Shown: positions 19,246 through 30,784, numbered from the stretch's first letter. The stretch: 64,000 nt of DNA from Symsagittifera roscoffensis (GCF_963678635.1 NC_087063.1:5120580-5184579), one strand, 5' to 3'. Notes: a model not told the origin generated them from the letters alone. Numbers and translations are program-made.

Positions 19246-21621
19246 TGTAGAATTGGTGATTCTACTGTTTTACATGCTATAGTAACCTGAGCGCAAGGTT
19301 GGTTTGTCATCAAGTTAAGTAGTACAGCAAACAAAGGGTAAAGTTCAAAATAGTTCAATCTTCGAAGATATAGTCCCTCCTATGGCACAAAATGTGGAGG
19401 GAGTAAAAACTGCAACCCCTCCCAAACGGGAACTACAGTGGCTAGGTTTATGAAAGTCATTGGACGGATACTAGAGATGATTTGACCCGGACATGCAAAA
19501 ATCCAAAACCCTCGGATCCCCCGGCCCCAAGTGATAACGGTTCCCGGAAGTGTAAATGGCTCTATCAGAACTCGGAAACTAGCGGCGGTAGTGGGCTCAA
19601 ATTTTAGTATGTTGTAGGCCTAGTTAAGGGGATCTTAAGTTTGGAAATCCAGCCCCCCAGGCCCCCACTTCCAATTTTATGCCCAACGTAAACAAACCCA
19701 CCCCTAACTTCCGGAAATCGTTTCTCGGCCTCCAATGATGGCAGGGAGCTGAATCATTGAGGGGTGATAGGTAGTGGCAAGATACATCTTGTATTATAAT
19801 TAGCACTTGAAAAAACACTCCCTTAAACCGGAAGTAGGCAATTTACGCAAAATAATGATTGAGGACATATCGAATTTATGGTGGCATCAGATACTACAAC
19901 TCACCCCCGGAAAAAGACCCCCTGTGATTGAAACCCCTCCGGTGACTCCTTCCGGTGTTAATAGCTTTTCCCCGGGAAAAGTGATAATGGACCCTAGAAA
20001 TGGGATAACTGTGGAAGTATTAACGGGATATTGATGAAACTTGGTAGGTAGGACCCCTGTGGGATTCCAAACCTGAATATAGAAGTTTGACCCCTGTTGC
20101 CTCTGAGTGACCTTAAGTTGACCTGTGGGCGTTTTGACCCCAAACTTGCATGGAAAGCCCCAATATTAACACCGGAAAAGGGCGCATTTCCCAGCCCAAC
20201 CCCTGGAAATGGGGATGGGTCACCTTGCTAAAAATTGGGAGGAAAACTTATTTATGTAGAACTAGAGCAGAAGCTGATAGAGATATAGCTTTTACATTGC
20301 AACCTCGGAGTAGATGATTTAATTTAAAGTGAACTTGGCAAGCATTGGGTTCAACTTAATTTGGCGAATGCGCTATAATAAAATAATATCAATCAGGGTA
20401 AAAGAAAAGTAGTCCCAGAGGAAAATGATAGTAATGAGACAGCGGCATGAGAGTTATGTTTCCTAAATAGTTTGAATGGACGGGGATTTCACTTGGCTTC
20501 CCGGAGGTGACTTTCTGGTTCGATTTGACACCTAATAGACGAAATACCATCCCCTGATAGTTAGAAGGTCGGGATTGGAATAGAGTACAGATAGAAAGTA
20601 TAGATGCCTGATATGAATTAGCTACCCATAAAAAGGGTCTACTCTCACCCTTGGGAGGTCGGAACGTTAACGTGATAATTAAAACAAAGACCTTAGGAAG
20701 ATCACTGGGTAAACATAGCATGGCTTAGAGGTTAGTTGAACTCGAGAGCTGAAGTTCACAGAGTTCAGGAATTGCTTGATTAGAATCGTATGACTTTTGT
20801 TTGCTTGGTCAAATTGTGACAGCTAACGCATATCGGGTTTCTAATACGTGTGAAAAGATTGATAAAAGAAACCGGAGTTGGCACGTGGCAGAGTTGACAG
20901 GAGGAGGGATATGAACATGTGCGTACGGGTGATTTAGGCGGATGTTAGGACTGATAGGGAATGGCGTGACTAAGGTCTTAAAACATGTGCGTACGGGTGA
21001 TTTAGGCGGATGTTAGGACTGATAGGGAATGGCGTGACTTTAACAAAAACGGAGCGCAAATAGAGATAAGAAGTGGAGGTTCGAGAGCAGACTTTGAAGG
21101 AAGAATGAGTTAACGAACGTAAGATTCAGTAGGTCCCAGTTGTGGTCGCTATCTGAAGTCACCAGTTAATTGTTTCACAGCGAGTGAAGTAAGAACGCAA
21201 GTCGAAGTGCCTTGTGGAATATTAGTTAGAGTAGAAGCTAGCAAAAGTCAGAGAGCTCAGTCGACGCATGTGCTGACCGAGTACGCAGAAGAAATTGTTA
21301 AGCGTGTACAGATCGCAAACCATTCTGTTGTATATTAATAAATTATACTCTGGCCGAACTAGTAGGTCATTTGTATTCGGACTTATATATATTGAATTCA
21401 ATTGAAAAAGGAAAGGAATTCATTGTACGCGACTTCAAGCGAGATATAGCGAGCAAGAGCATCACTGACCAAGGGGGAGCAATAGAATACAGTAGAGGAC
21501 AACTCACCACTAACATAACCCTTTCGGGATTGTCGTTAATACCGAGCCTTAGTGCCCCCTGCTTTAGCACGGTAAAAGGGATAACTTCGCAAGACCGTGT
21601 GTGGAAATCTTAAAGACGACA
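19246..21621. mobile_element. Complete LTR-type insertion (TG...CA, 5-bp target duplication)
   Basis: 2376 bp beginning TGTAGAATTGG and ending GACGACA, flanked on both sides by TCAAG (19241-19245 and 21622-21626). Inverted copy C has the uninterrupted target at 24314-24318. TG/CA ends with a 5-bp duplication are the hallmark of LTR retrotransposon or solo-LTR integration. No reverse transcriptase, gag or second LTR is visible inside, so it is either a very long solo LTR or a non-autonomous element. GC content is clearly above the surroundings. A near-exact internal duplication of about 75 bp (20915-20970 and 20985-21040) is present in this copy only. Confidence 0.78.
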
Positions 21622-21734
21622 TCAAGGAGTAAAAACTTTTTCTTATTTTATCCCGAGTGAAGCAACTTACAGCTCGTTTGACTTAACTGACAAACTTTCC
21701 TAGCTTTTCGGTTTTGAAATTACACTCACCCAAA

Positions 21735-22975
21735 AAAAGGACCTTCCTACTCACCTGATGGTCCTATGCTCGGGTTTGAAGTACTCGGCGACAGAAATAA
21801 TTTCATCAATCTTCAACGTAACCGTTTGGAAAGAGTTGGAAAACTTTTTCGAAGCAATAGAACCTTGCTTCGAACGCATGCTATCGAGGCGGCAAACAGA
21901 GGTAGGCGGTTGTTTTTTAAAATGCTTTATCTTCATTTTTTTCTGAGTGTACACTGCCTCTGAATGATGAGAAACTATCAACTATCAACGCAAATTTTGC
22001 CCACAAAAATTTTATTGATACAGAGTTTGCATACTGTAATGATGCCAAGAAAATATGGTTGGCTTTTCAAGGTTATGATTATGAAGAAAATCTATCAGCT
22101 ATTCATGGTAATGGAAGGAAAACTGAGGATTTTGCGGAGCGTAAAGCTCCCGTTGCGGCCTCGAACGAGCTGAAGCAATTTGTGAAATTGCTTGCGACTT
22201 CTTGTGACAAGCACCTACTTAGCGTGTGAAAATCACCTTTTTAGTGGTATAACATTTGAGCCGTCTCTTGGACGTTCTTCTAATTGATTTTGTTGTCATA
22301 TCGTAAGATGCAGCTAAGCACTACTAGGTTCAATCAATCGAAGCTAATCTCTATGTCAGAAAGATGACTCTGACTGAGTTTATTCTCTCATCGATAGAAA
22401 AAACTTTGTTGAAGAATCCGGGCAATTAAAAACATATTGAAGTACCGCCAAAAAAGATTCTCCCAACTGCAGGAGTACAAAACTGGCTACACGAGGATGT
22501 TTTGCAAAACAATCTGTTCAAAGAATGATAGTAGCCATGAGCATAAGCGAAACACATTCGGGTAGTAACAGGACAAATCCTTTTCAATACCAGAAGTTTG
22601 GGCTGAATGCAATCATTTTCATTGTGTACAGAAACGGTCTACTGATTGCCGCAACTCCAGTCTCAACAACAGACAAAAATTTTTCTTGCACAACGCATGA
22701 AGCTCTTTATTTTGTGTTGAACGCTAGGCATAGATTCAGTCTCGCTTATCATGATAACCATTATATTATGCCTTCTGATTTCACGTCTACTCAGGATGTT
22801 TCACTTGATTTCATTCGCCAAGAATTGACCATTTGCATAATTTTGGTCGAACTGAAAGCTGACGCACGGAAGTATCAGTAATACCATCGAAATATTATTT
22901 ATGAGAGAGCTTGCATTAACAGTTTAGGTGCGTTCAGATAGAAAAATTACCCAAACACTCTCATGACCTAAGCTA
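21735..22975 (+). pseudogene. Capsid-like protein (copy B)
   Basis: Direct repeat of copy A (15090-16345). The N-terminal piece lies near 21750-21950. ORFs 21964-22173 and 22525-22881 carry the middle and C-terminal parts. The latter (118 codons) is longer than in copy A because one frameshift is absent: it includes GSNRTNPFQYQKFGLN and continues through DNHYIMPSDFTSTQD. Other frameshifts remain, so it is not functional. Ends at the 22987 inversion junction. Confidence 0.5.
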
Positions 22976-22987
22976 GCAATGGAAAAC

Positions 22988-23370
22988 CTTCGTTTATGGT
23001 CATTACTACTATCATTCTTCGAACAAATTGTTTTGCGAAAACATCGTCGTGTCGCCAGTTTTGTTTTCCTGCAGTTGCGAGAAACCTTTTTGGCTGTACG
23101 TCAAAGTAATTTTAATTGGCCGGTGTCTTCAACAATCGATGAACAATCAACAATCGGTTTTTGCTATCGATGAGAGAACATAGTCATTCACGGTTAACTT
23201 TCTGATATCGAGATTAGCTTCGATTATTCGAACCTAGCAGTGTTTAGCTGCATCTTCAGATATGGTTATAGAATCATTAGGAGAGCTTCTAAGACACAAT
23301 ATAATTGTCAAACCACTGAGTAGGTGCTTGTCACATGACAGAGTTGCAAGCATTTTCACCAAATAGCTTC
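22988..23370 (-). pseudogene. Capsid-like protein, duplicated middle segment (copy C', minus)
   Basis: A direct tandem repeat of 23400-23780 on the same strand. It holds the middle of the capsid-like gene in reverse orientation, beginning at the inversion junction near 22987. It contains a small extra insertion near 23135-23155 compared with its neighbour. No intact frame. Confidence 0.5.
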
Positions 23371-23394
23371 AGCTCCCAAATATGTCCTATTAGC

Positions 23395-24260
23395 ACCCAA
23401 ATATGCTTCGTTTATGCTCATTACTACTATCATTCTTCGAACAAGTTTTTTTGCGAAAACATCATCGTGTCGCCAGTTTTGTACTCCTGCGTTTGCGAGA
23501 AACCTTTTTGGCTCTACTTCAAAGTAATTTTAATTGGCCGGTGTCCTCAACAAGGTTTTTGCTATCGATGAGAGAACATAGTCATTCACGGTTATCTTTC
23601 TGACATCGAGATTAGCTTCGATTATTCGAACCTAGCAGTGTTTAGCTGCATCTTCAGATATGGTTATAGAATCATTAGGAGAGCTACTAAGACACAATAT
23701 AATTGTCAAACCGCTGAGTAGGTGCTTGTCACATGACAGAAGTTGTAAGCAATTTCACCAAATAGCTTCAGCTAATTCGAGGCCGCAACGAGAGCTTTAC
23801 GCTCCGCAAAATTCTCAGCTCTCCTCGCATTACCGTCAATATCTGATGATTTTTCTTCATAATAGAAACCTTGAGAAGCCAACCAGGTTTTCTTGGCATC
23901 GTTACCGTATGAAAACTCGGTCTCAGTAAACGTTTTATGAGCGTTGATAGTTGATAGTTGATATTTTCTCACCATTCAGAGACAGTGCACACTCAGAAAA
24001 ATCTTATGACATAGGATTGTTAACAAATTACGACGTATCTTTTTTTTCGCCTCTGTAGTCTGCATGCGAAGCAAAGTTCTTTTGCTTGAACAATTCGTGC
24101 AATTTATTCCAAACGGATTCGTTGAAGATCGATGAATTTATTTCTGTCGCCTAGTACTTGAAACTGGAGCATAGGACCATCAGGGGAGTAGGAAGAACCA
24201 ATTTTTTTGGATGAATGCATTTTCAAAATTGAAAAGCTAGGAGAATTTTTCAGTTAAGTC
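23395..24260 (-). pseudogene. Capsid-like protein, N-terminal and middle part (copy C, minus)
   Basis: Minus ORF 23772-23975 contains TEFSYGNDAKKTWLASQGFY, the most conserved block of this gene family in the window. The N-terminal part lies at 24120-24250 in another frame, after a minus-strand start near 24222. A break near 24010-24060 removes part of the sequence present in copies A and B. Orientation and order (pX-like gene upstream at 24480-24914) agree with the plus-strand copies. Confidence 0.52.
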
Positions 24261-24479
24261 CTACGAGTTGTGAGTTGCTTCACTCGGGATAAAATTGGAA
24301 ATTACTTTTAATCCTTGAAAATAAACCGGAGCGACAGTTCGTTTGCAGTTCTTTGAGCAGTTCGTTCACTGAGAATAACGCGTCTCGTATTTCTTTTCAC
24401 TACTGTTGTTCATTTTGAATGAATATTTTGAGATCTACTTCCTCATCCTACTTGCTTTTTGATAGTTTTTCTAACGGTG
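24261..24479. other. Empty LTR target region in copy C
   Basis: Element sequence between the pX-like and capsid-like genes. TCAAG occurs once, in reverse complement, at 24314-24318, with continuous flanks matching both sides of the insertion in copy B. This copy was never hit by the LTR element. Confidence 0.7.
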
Positions 24480-24914
24480 CTTTTGGATGGCTGCTCAGGG
24501 CTTTTTTTTTTCGTTGCAGCTTCTATCAGTTCTGGAGCTGCCTGGAGAAGAAGTTCTTTGACGATCCTTTTTTGCTGCGCATGTCAAACTTTTCCGAGCC
24601 AATGGAAGTGCCACTCTTCCTATTCCTAAGGCTATTGCACCGAAACCACTGCCTCGTTGTCTGTAATGCCCCGAGAAATGTTATAGGCTAGCTTGTTTGT
24701 GGTAAATTGAATCCATATTGATCATTTGCTTAACTTTCGAAGTTTTCAAGTCAGAAAACTTTTCCCCTTGAGTGAAAGAAACGATTCCTTCAGTTTTTGT
24801 GCGCACCTTCACCGAAATTTTAGTGATTTTGTTGACCAAAAATCTTTTAAAGTGCAAATTACTAAACAATTCACAATGTCGAAGAAAATAAATATAAACT
24901 GAGCACCAGAACAT
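24480..24914 (-). pseudogene. pX-like virion protein (copy C, minus strand)
   Basis: Reverse-complement match to 18640-19132. Minus ORF 24681-24914 (77 codons) preserves the upstream part (VRTKTEGIVSFTQGEKFSD), and a frame change near 24700 leads into the GFGAIALGIGRVALPLA centre. The basic C-terminus follows but is broken. This copy shows the gene extended upstream of the ORF seen at 18833. Confidence 0.5.
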
Positions 24915-25300
24915 ACATCAACGGGATAGCCAGCAACAAGTTTTTGCTTAGTGATTGTGTTATGTTTTGAGCTTCTTTGTTCGTAACCTAAATGATACCA
25001 GTTTCATCTCTGATACTTTTCAATCCAAGTAGACTAGAAACTTGTGGGCTTGAAATTGTTTTACCCTCCCATTACGCAAACATAATGAAAAGTGTTTGAT
25101 TATGGGAATATAATGTAATCCAGTTTGTCTTATTCTGTCATTAAACGGATCTGAGTATTTGTTCAATGCTCGTATACTCTACTTTTGTTACTTTTGCAGT
25201 TTCTCCAAGGTAAGGCCTGAAGATATTGTTTTTCTCAACCTTCAAGCTTGCTAAAACTCCATTTTTTTAAAGTACACAATGTTGTGTCAGTTACGGTGTT
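24915..25300. other. Inter-gene element sequence, copy C
   Basis: Matches 12381-12730 in reverse complement for 25030-25300, then the region upstream of the pX-like gene. No ORF supported. Confidence 0.4.
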
Positions 25301-25479
25301 TATCTCAGTATGAAAGGTAATTTCTGTGACTGGTACTCTCAATTCCTCTTGCGAACTTTGTTCTCCACTCAGGACATTTTTGAAGTGGCCAGAGTGTTAT
25401 CTTTAAGAAAGTTCCTTGATGCAGATGAAACTAGGGTAATTATGAAGGAAGGGTGAGCATTATGGGTGAAAAGGCTGGA

Positions 25480-26300
25480 AGTTCCCTCAGTCTTGATTAA
25501 TTATGATTTCTCCTTCTCCAGAATGCGAATTAGTTCAGAATGGTAAATTTTACCCACCATTCGGTTCTCGTTAGTATCAATCAAATGGTATGTTTGGAGA
25601 TTTTCGTGTTGTTGTTTCAAATACTTCAAACAAATCAACGTCGAAGGATTGTTAGTAACCTTCACGAAAAGGTATGTCTAATTTGCCGACTCTAACATAA
25701 TCACCATTATAAAGTTTTGGACGTCGAAATAAGTTTAAGGACTGTTCTACTTCTAGTGAAACCAGGTGAGGGAGACTTTTCTAGATACTTTGTTTGGTGC
25801 TCGATTTGTGACAAGATTTGTTCTCGAATTAATTGCAATGACAAAAACCTTTTAATTTGTCAAAGTGAGACTATGTCCATTTATCCTCCAAAATTTTATG
25901 AATAAGATTTTTCAAGGAACGGATACTTCTCTCAGCGAATGCGGACTGTTTCTCTCTGTCCAAAGGTTTTTATGCCTTTCTTTTTATATATTGCTTCGAA
26001 GGACCCTTTAAATTCTGTGCCCTTGTCCACCCATAATTTTTTTGGTTAGTTAGTCTTTATCAGTAGTTTAAGCGCGCGCTTCTCCTGTTGTAGTAGCGTA
26101 CTTCAATTTCAAGGGTTGCACTCTGAGATAGCGGGACATGCAGTCAACAAGACGATACTTAACATCGTGACTGTATTTGGCATGTTTATCATTCTAGGCC
26201 ACATCTTACGACCCGAATTCGTCCATATCGTAAGCTAGGAACTTGAGACGCGTCGTGTTTTGATAATAGGTCGATGTTTTGTGTAAACAAATTCAGTGTG
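25480..26300 (-). pseudogene. Retroviral-like DDE integrase (best copy, C)
   Basis: Minus-strand frames show the catalytic core in order: first Asp in VDCMSRYLRVQPLK (about 26110-26146), second Asp in a VDKGTEF-type segment (about 26010-26030), and Glu in SAFAERSIRSLKNLIHK (about 25890-25940). Spacing of about 95 bp between the second Asp and Glu fits D-x35-E after a small deletion. The C-terminal part has GDYVRVGKLDIPF and VDLFEVFETTTRK. The protein would insert the element into chromosomal DNA. At least five frameshifts or stops break it. Neighbours: gene V upstream and the pX-like gene downstream. Confidence 0.72.
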
Positions 26301-26449
26301 AAGCTAAAATTTAATTTTTTGTTGCCAAAAAATGGTTCCTTTTATAAAGTTGTTCGCACTACCGTAAAAGCGGGACCTTTGTCACTTTATTTACCTTTCA
26401 ACAATTTTTCTTCAATCTTGTTAATTTTCCCGTTGTTTTATTTTCGCCT

Positions 26450-27334
26450 CAGTCTTTTCTGAAGTTGGCGATCCTGAATCCATTTTGGGCGTTCCGTTCG
26501 AGTCGAAGCCTTCTTTTCACTGCTTTTCAAGTTTTTGGCTTCGGGGTTTTCTGCTGTCGCTGAGACAGTAGAAAAACCCGGGTTCTTGAGGGTTCGAGTT
26601 TTTGAGGCCGGGTTTTTGTGGCCGGGCTCTTGTGGCCTGGTTCTTAAAGTTTCGGATTCTCGTTCCCCGTGAGCATTAAAAGACGCTGACTGAGTAGCAT
26701 GTTCGGCATTTGGGTTTATTACCGGCTTTTCTTTGTATGTTCATTTTTCTTCAAGTACTTATAAAACAGATTTTTTAAGGCCTTCTTCTCGCTCCTGTTC
26801 AAGTTTTTGTTTTTAGATTTTTCTTCTGTCACTGTGATTTTTTCTCTTTTTTGTTTTTTACTTCTATTAAGTTTTGCGCTACTTTTTTCCTGCCAAGCGG
26901 GGGATTGTGGGCGGCTTCTTGAGAGTCCGGGTCCTCGTTTCTCTTCAGTTTTAAAAAAGGCTGATTGAGCCGCGTGTTTGGCATTTTGATTCACTACCAT
27001 CTTTTATTTCAAGTTCAGGGCAGTTAAATTGATAATGAACACCGGATTTGTTTTTTTTATTTAAGTTTTTTTGTTGTTCTTATGTCGTATAAAAACACTG
27101 CAGCCTCAAGTCCTGTTGGTACTTTATCTAATTATACATCAGCTCATTGTCATGATTTTTAGTTACTCTTTCTGAAAATTTTATGATTTCATGTATGGTT
27201 CTTGCTCTAACAAATCTTTTCTCTTCCAAAACCTGTAAAGGTTGTAAAATACTATCGGTCTGTCTATCTCTTTTCTGTTCTGATCTTTCATCTTTATCAC
27301 ATTCGACCAGTCCTTTTAACAACCGGTCCCACAA
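26450..27334 (-). pseudogene. Gene V, basic element protein with internal duplication (copy C)
   Basis: Starts with the minus ORF 27128-27334 (MWDRLLKGLVECDKDE, then VLEEKRFVRARTIHEIIKFS). ORF 26719-27000 follows, rich in Lys/Arg/Ser (KKQKREKITVTEEKSKNKN, ending FYKYLKKNEHT). A second, more decayed version of the NQNAKHAAQSA segment follows at about 26650-26710, so this part is tandemly duplicated. It lies between W and the integrase. Low-complexity basic composition suggests a core protein or nucleic-acid binder (inference). Family unknown. Confidence 0.42.
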
Positions 27335-27355
27335 CCGACCGGTCTTCGTCGTCCC

Positions 27356-27601
27356 TTAACAATCTAAGCTGTTCTTGTTGGGGCTCAGTTTTTTTGTTTC
27401 CTTCGTTGAAGTAGTCTTACTAGTTTGAGAAGGTACTAGGGGCCTAAGACAGTTAAGGAAGGATATTCCAATGTTTTTATGTTTAAAACTGTTATCATGA
27501 AGAACAGGTGCAGTATGTGGTTGCTTTTTAACATATGAGTGTTTCGAAAATAGAATGAATTCTTCAGCAGTCCTAATTAGTTTGTGAGGCACTTGTAACA
27601 A
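27356..27601 (-). pseudogene. Gene W (copy C)
   Basis: 81-codon minus ORF with LQVPHKLIRTAEEFILFSKH and QPHTAPVLHDNSFKHKN. It aligns through most of its length with the plus-strand copies at 2993 and 11080, and differs at about one residue in five, mostly conservatively. Unknown function. Confidence 0.45.
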
Positions 27602-27789
27602 AAATAAAGTAATTGTCGCACTCGATAGAAACCTTCTTTACACAAAGAAAATTCCACGTTTACTGACAACACTGGTCTTCTGAGAGGTTAAATAACTTTA
27701 TGTTGTCTCGACTTAATCGATATTTGCAATTTTAACGGGAACGTTTCCATTGACTATATTGAGCAAAAATTTGCAAGTAAGTGTTATGA

Positions 27790-28530
27790 TCTCGCAATTT
27801 GAAGTTTTTCTAATTATTCAGCTTAGCTGGTCAGGTTTCAGTTGTATCATATGCGCAGAATTGATAAGTTTTTTTTTATATTTGGTTTGGTTAGCATCTG
27901 TTTTAGATATGGGTTAATAAAAAGCTGTTGGACCTGGCTGTGTGATAATTGAAATATATCTGACATAATCTGATGTACAGGAGTCCAAATTTTTTAGGAG
28001 ATAGTCTCTGGTAGCTATTCATAACAACTCCTCAAAAACTTTGATAAAATCAATTGTCTTCCTAAAAATCTAGTTGCTGAACTTCACGGGGCAATTTGAT
28101 CATAAGGAGGCGTGAATAATTCAAATTAGTCGTACGCAAACATCGACTTTGTTGAAACAAGTTATGCTTACCATATAATACATTTCTTCTTCTCTTCTCT
28201 GTCTAATCGCTGTCGCTAATCTAACGAATTGCTTGTCATTATAGATGTCTTCACATGAGTCATCGAAAATAAGAAGAACCATTTCTAAATTTTTTACAGA
28301 TTCGAATCCGTTGAACTTCATGAACTTCGAATAAATTTCGGGAGAAGACGCTTTTTCTCAGAATACAGGTTGCATCTCTTTTTAAAGATATAGAACAATT
28401 CCATGTTTACAAAAAAAAAAATTTTCCATCAGAATTTTGAAAAATAACTCAGTTAATCCGGTCCGGATCCTGACGGTCCAACTATCGCTACGAAAACTCT
28501 CGTCTAAGTATCAATCACTTGATTCATATC
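27790..28530 (-). pseudogene. Packaging ATPase, single unit (copy C)
   Basis: Only one ATPase unit is present here, matching unit 2 of copies 1a and 1b. It starts near 28530 with the segment before the P-loop, then VGPSGSG (28460-28480) with the Lys lost. Minus ORF 28121-28321 carries LLIFDDSCEDIYNDKQFVRL. The C-terminal part (27850-28020) is broken. The downstream neighbour is gene W, as in the other copies. Confidence 0.68.
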
Positions 28531-28559
28531 CTCGGATTTGGTAATACGTAACCAACCAA

Positions 28560-29034
28560 GTTGGATAAAATTGAAAACAAAATGAAGTTTTTTTGCAACT
28601 TAATTAGTAAAAAAAGTTTGAAAATGCAGAAAATTAGTAAAATTAGAACTACTATATTTGCGAAAATAAAAACCAATTCAGAATTTGGCAAAGTTACACT
28701 GTTACAAAGTTCCATGGTTTTGTTTCACTGTTTGTCTCGTGATAAACAAACCCTGTTACTATTATAGCGTCAGGGTCATCTACTGCGAAAAGTTTCAATC
28801 TACAGAGTGCGTTAGACTTTTTCGCTTTGTAGATGAAGCTTGTAATAAAAACAATAAATTGAATTAGTACAAATTTTCATAACGTGTCAAGTCTTTAATC
28901 TTTTATTTCATGCTTTTCAAGTATATAGTTTGCTGGGATAGTTGCAGTTCTGTCATAGTACATTTTTTTCTTCTAAGTATCCTTTTTCACAATCGTCTTA
29001 ATCTCATTGGCAATTCACTGATGTTTTGATCCAT
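28560..29034 (-). pseudogene. Gene Y2 (copy C)
   Basis: Minus-strand start near 29034 (MDQNISELP), matching MDLNSSELPDEIKT of the plus copies, and a later frame near 28830-28870. Minus ORF 28524-28715 is strongly hydrophobic (FIFANIVVLILLIFCIFKLFLL), a likely membrane segment equivalent to the hydrophobic end of Y2 in copy 1b. Plus ORFs here are shadows. Confidence 0.42.
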
Positions 29035-29560
29035 CTGAACTCCTGGCAGAAGTTTGGGTGCTAAGGGTAGTTCGGGAAGATATACTCTCCGCTTGCTGAT
29101 GAACTTCTGATGATCTTGAATCCCTGGAAGTATACAAACTGATCAATATCTGGAAAAAAACCTCTTCAATGTAGACAACTATCTTCGGAAATTATTATCT
29201 GCTCCTTCCTCTGAACATTTTGGCCGCCAAAATTATGACGCTCAACTCTTGTTCATGAGTCTTTATTATCGCCTTCATTGATATGTTTGTCTCCGCTTTG
29301 GCTGATCTCTCGCTGTTGTTCATTTTCAACCATTCATAAAAAGTTGCTTTTTTCGTGCGCAATGATTTGTAAAACTTTAATGAGGTAGATGTCTACTGCA
29401 ACTTGGATAATTTTTGAAGTAAAAAATTTTCAGCCCAAGAACAACCCAATATACTTTTTTTTCAGCCCAAGAACAACCCAATACTGTTCTGTCTTTTCTT
29501 TCCCTTTAGCGTAAAAGATGGCACTAGGATTTCTCAAGACAAAACTTTGAAGTTATTGAT
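29035..29560 (-). pseudogene. Gene Y1 region (copy C)
   Basis: Reverse-complement match to 1-600. The short phrase TATTGGGTTGTTCTTGGGCT occurs twice in tandem on the minus strand (29405-29480), a local duplication absent from copies 1a and 1b. The frame is broken throughout. Confidence 0.4.
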
Positions 29561-29798
29561 TCAAGTTTATGAAAAGATAATCACCGTTTTCCTAATGGAG
29601 ACCGAGTAAACAGTTTGTTAACCAGTTGTAAACTTCTCGTTTGAGCTTTGGTAGTATACTGAAATTAACTGGAGATAAAAAAAATTGAGTCGGTCGCTAT
29701 AGTCTGAAATTCTTATTGCTAATTCTTTGAACACGAAAGAGTTTTTCTTGTAGAAAAAGCTTTCAACTTCGAGAAAAACTGATCACTTCCTTATCAAT

Positions 29799-30385
29799 CT
29801 AGTACAGAATAAGCATTTGGTTTTTCAAGTTAGTGAAAAGGCAGAAAACTATTCCGCTCAAATGTCTCAATAAGCAGTTGTTAGAGTCACAGGGCAACAT
29901 GTAACAATACGTGAAAACATCTTGGTAAGACTTGTGTTCAAATCTGGCCGCATCGTGCAAATTGGCGTGCAATCGTAGCTTTTTGGAGTTTTTCAAGTAT
30001 TTGTCCAAAGAATTGTTATCAATACCAATCAAACCATAATAAAGTCTCAATTTAATTGAAATGTTGTTGTTAAGACTATCAGAACTATTAAAAAACAAAG
30101 AAAATGCAGCTAGAAAATAGTATCGTCGGTTAAAATTATTGGGATGACTTTGTTTTGGAGGCGTGTAAATTTCGTGAATTATTTTCAATCAATAGGAGTT
30201 TTTCTGTTTTTTTGCAATTGCTCTGTATGTTTTTTCCATCACTACTCCTTCTGCTGAATTTCAAGCAATTGGAAATAAAAGTGACCTTGCAGGTACCATT
30301 TAGACTCATTAGGATATTGGTGCTAAGCAATCAAACAAACCATTTTAGACTCATTAGGATATTGGTGCTAAGCAATCAAAGAAAG
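29799..30385 (-). pseudogene. Gene X (copy C)
   Basis: Minus ORFs 30136-30330 and 29799-30188 overlap in different frames and match 7280-7860 of copy 1b. Conserved pieces are NESK/NGTCKVTF near 30285, KIIHEIYTPPKQSHP and NNCLLRHLSGIVF. A 45-bp tandem duplication (30300-30385) repeats about 15 codons, including the YPNESK segment. Function unknown. Confidence 0.48.
30300..30385. repeat. 45-bp tandem duplication in gene X
   Basis: Two units beginning TTAGACTCATTAGGATATTG at 30300 and 30345, nearly identical. A length divisible by three means the frame of gene X would have been kept. Confidence 0.8.
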
Positions 30386-30438
30386 TTATTTTTGTACTTT
30401 GATAGCTTGTTGAAGATTTTTCTCTCCCAGTCTTTATC

Positions 30439-30481
30439 AACCCAGCCTTGAGTTCAAATAGTATGAACTCAAGGCTGGGTT
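30439..30481. other. Perfect 18-bp hairpin
   Basis: 18-bp perfect stem (30439-30456 with 30464-30481), 7-nt loop, followed by a short T run. It lies between gene X and the terminal-repeat-like region of copy C. It could be a transcription-terminating or replication-related hairpin of the element; nothing equivalent is obvious in copy 1b. Confidence 0.75.
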
Positions 30482-30784
30482 TTTAAGAAAGAATACGTTT
30501 TTATGATCAGGAAAAGATCATTCACAAAACCATTTTTTTGTTTTGTAGAATTGCACCAAGTGATTTGTTGAAGCTCACTCAAATGAAATTGTTCGTTGAA
30601 ATTTAACTCGTCTTCATTCTTAAAATTTTCTTTGCCCTCTCAAGAAATACGACGTAACGTTGATAACAGAGTGTGAAAATTGAGTTTTTTTCCGTGGTTG
30701 AAAACAGAAAACACTCCTAATAGTAAATGTTCATTATTATTATCTTCAGTACACCAAGTTCACTCTACCTTCATATCTCTTTTT

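Noticed and set aside
30298-30490. CRISPR-like array (short repeats plus hairpin)
   Set aside because: Only two directly adjacent units without spacers, in a eukaryotic-type context.
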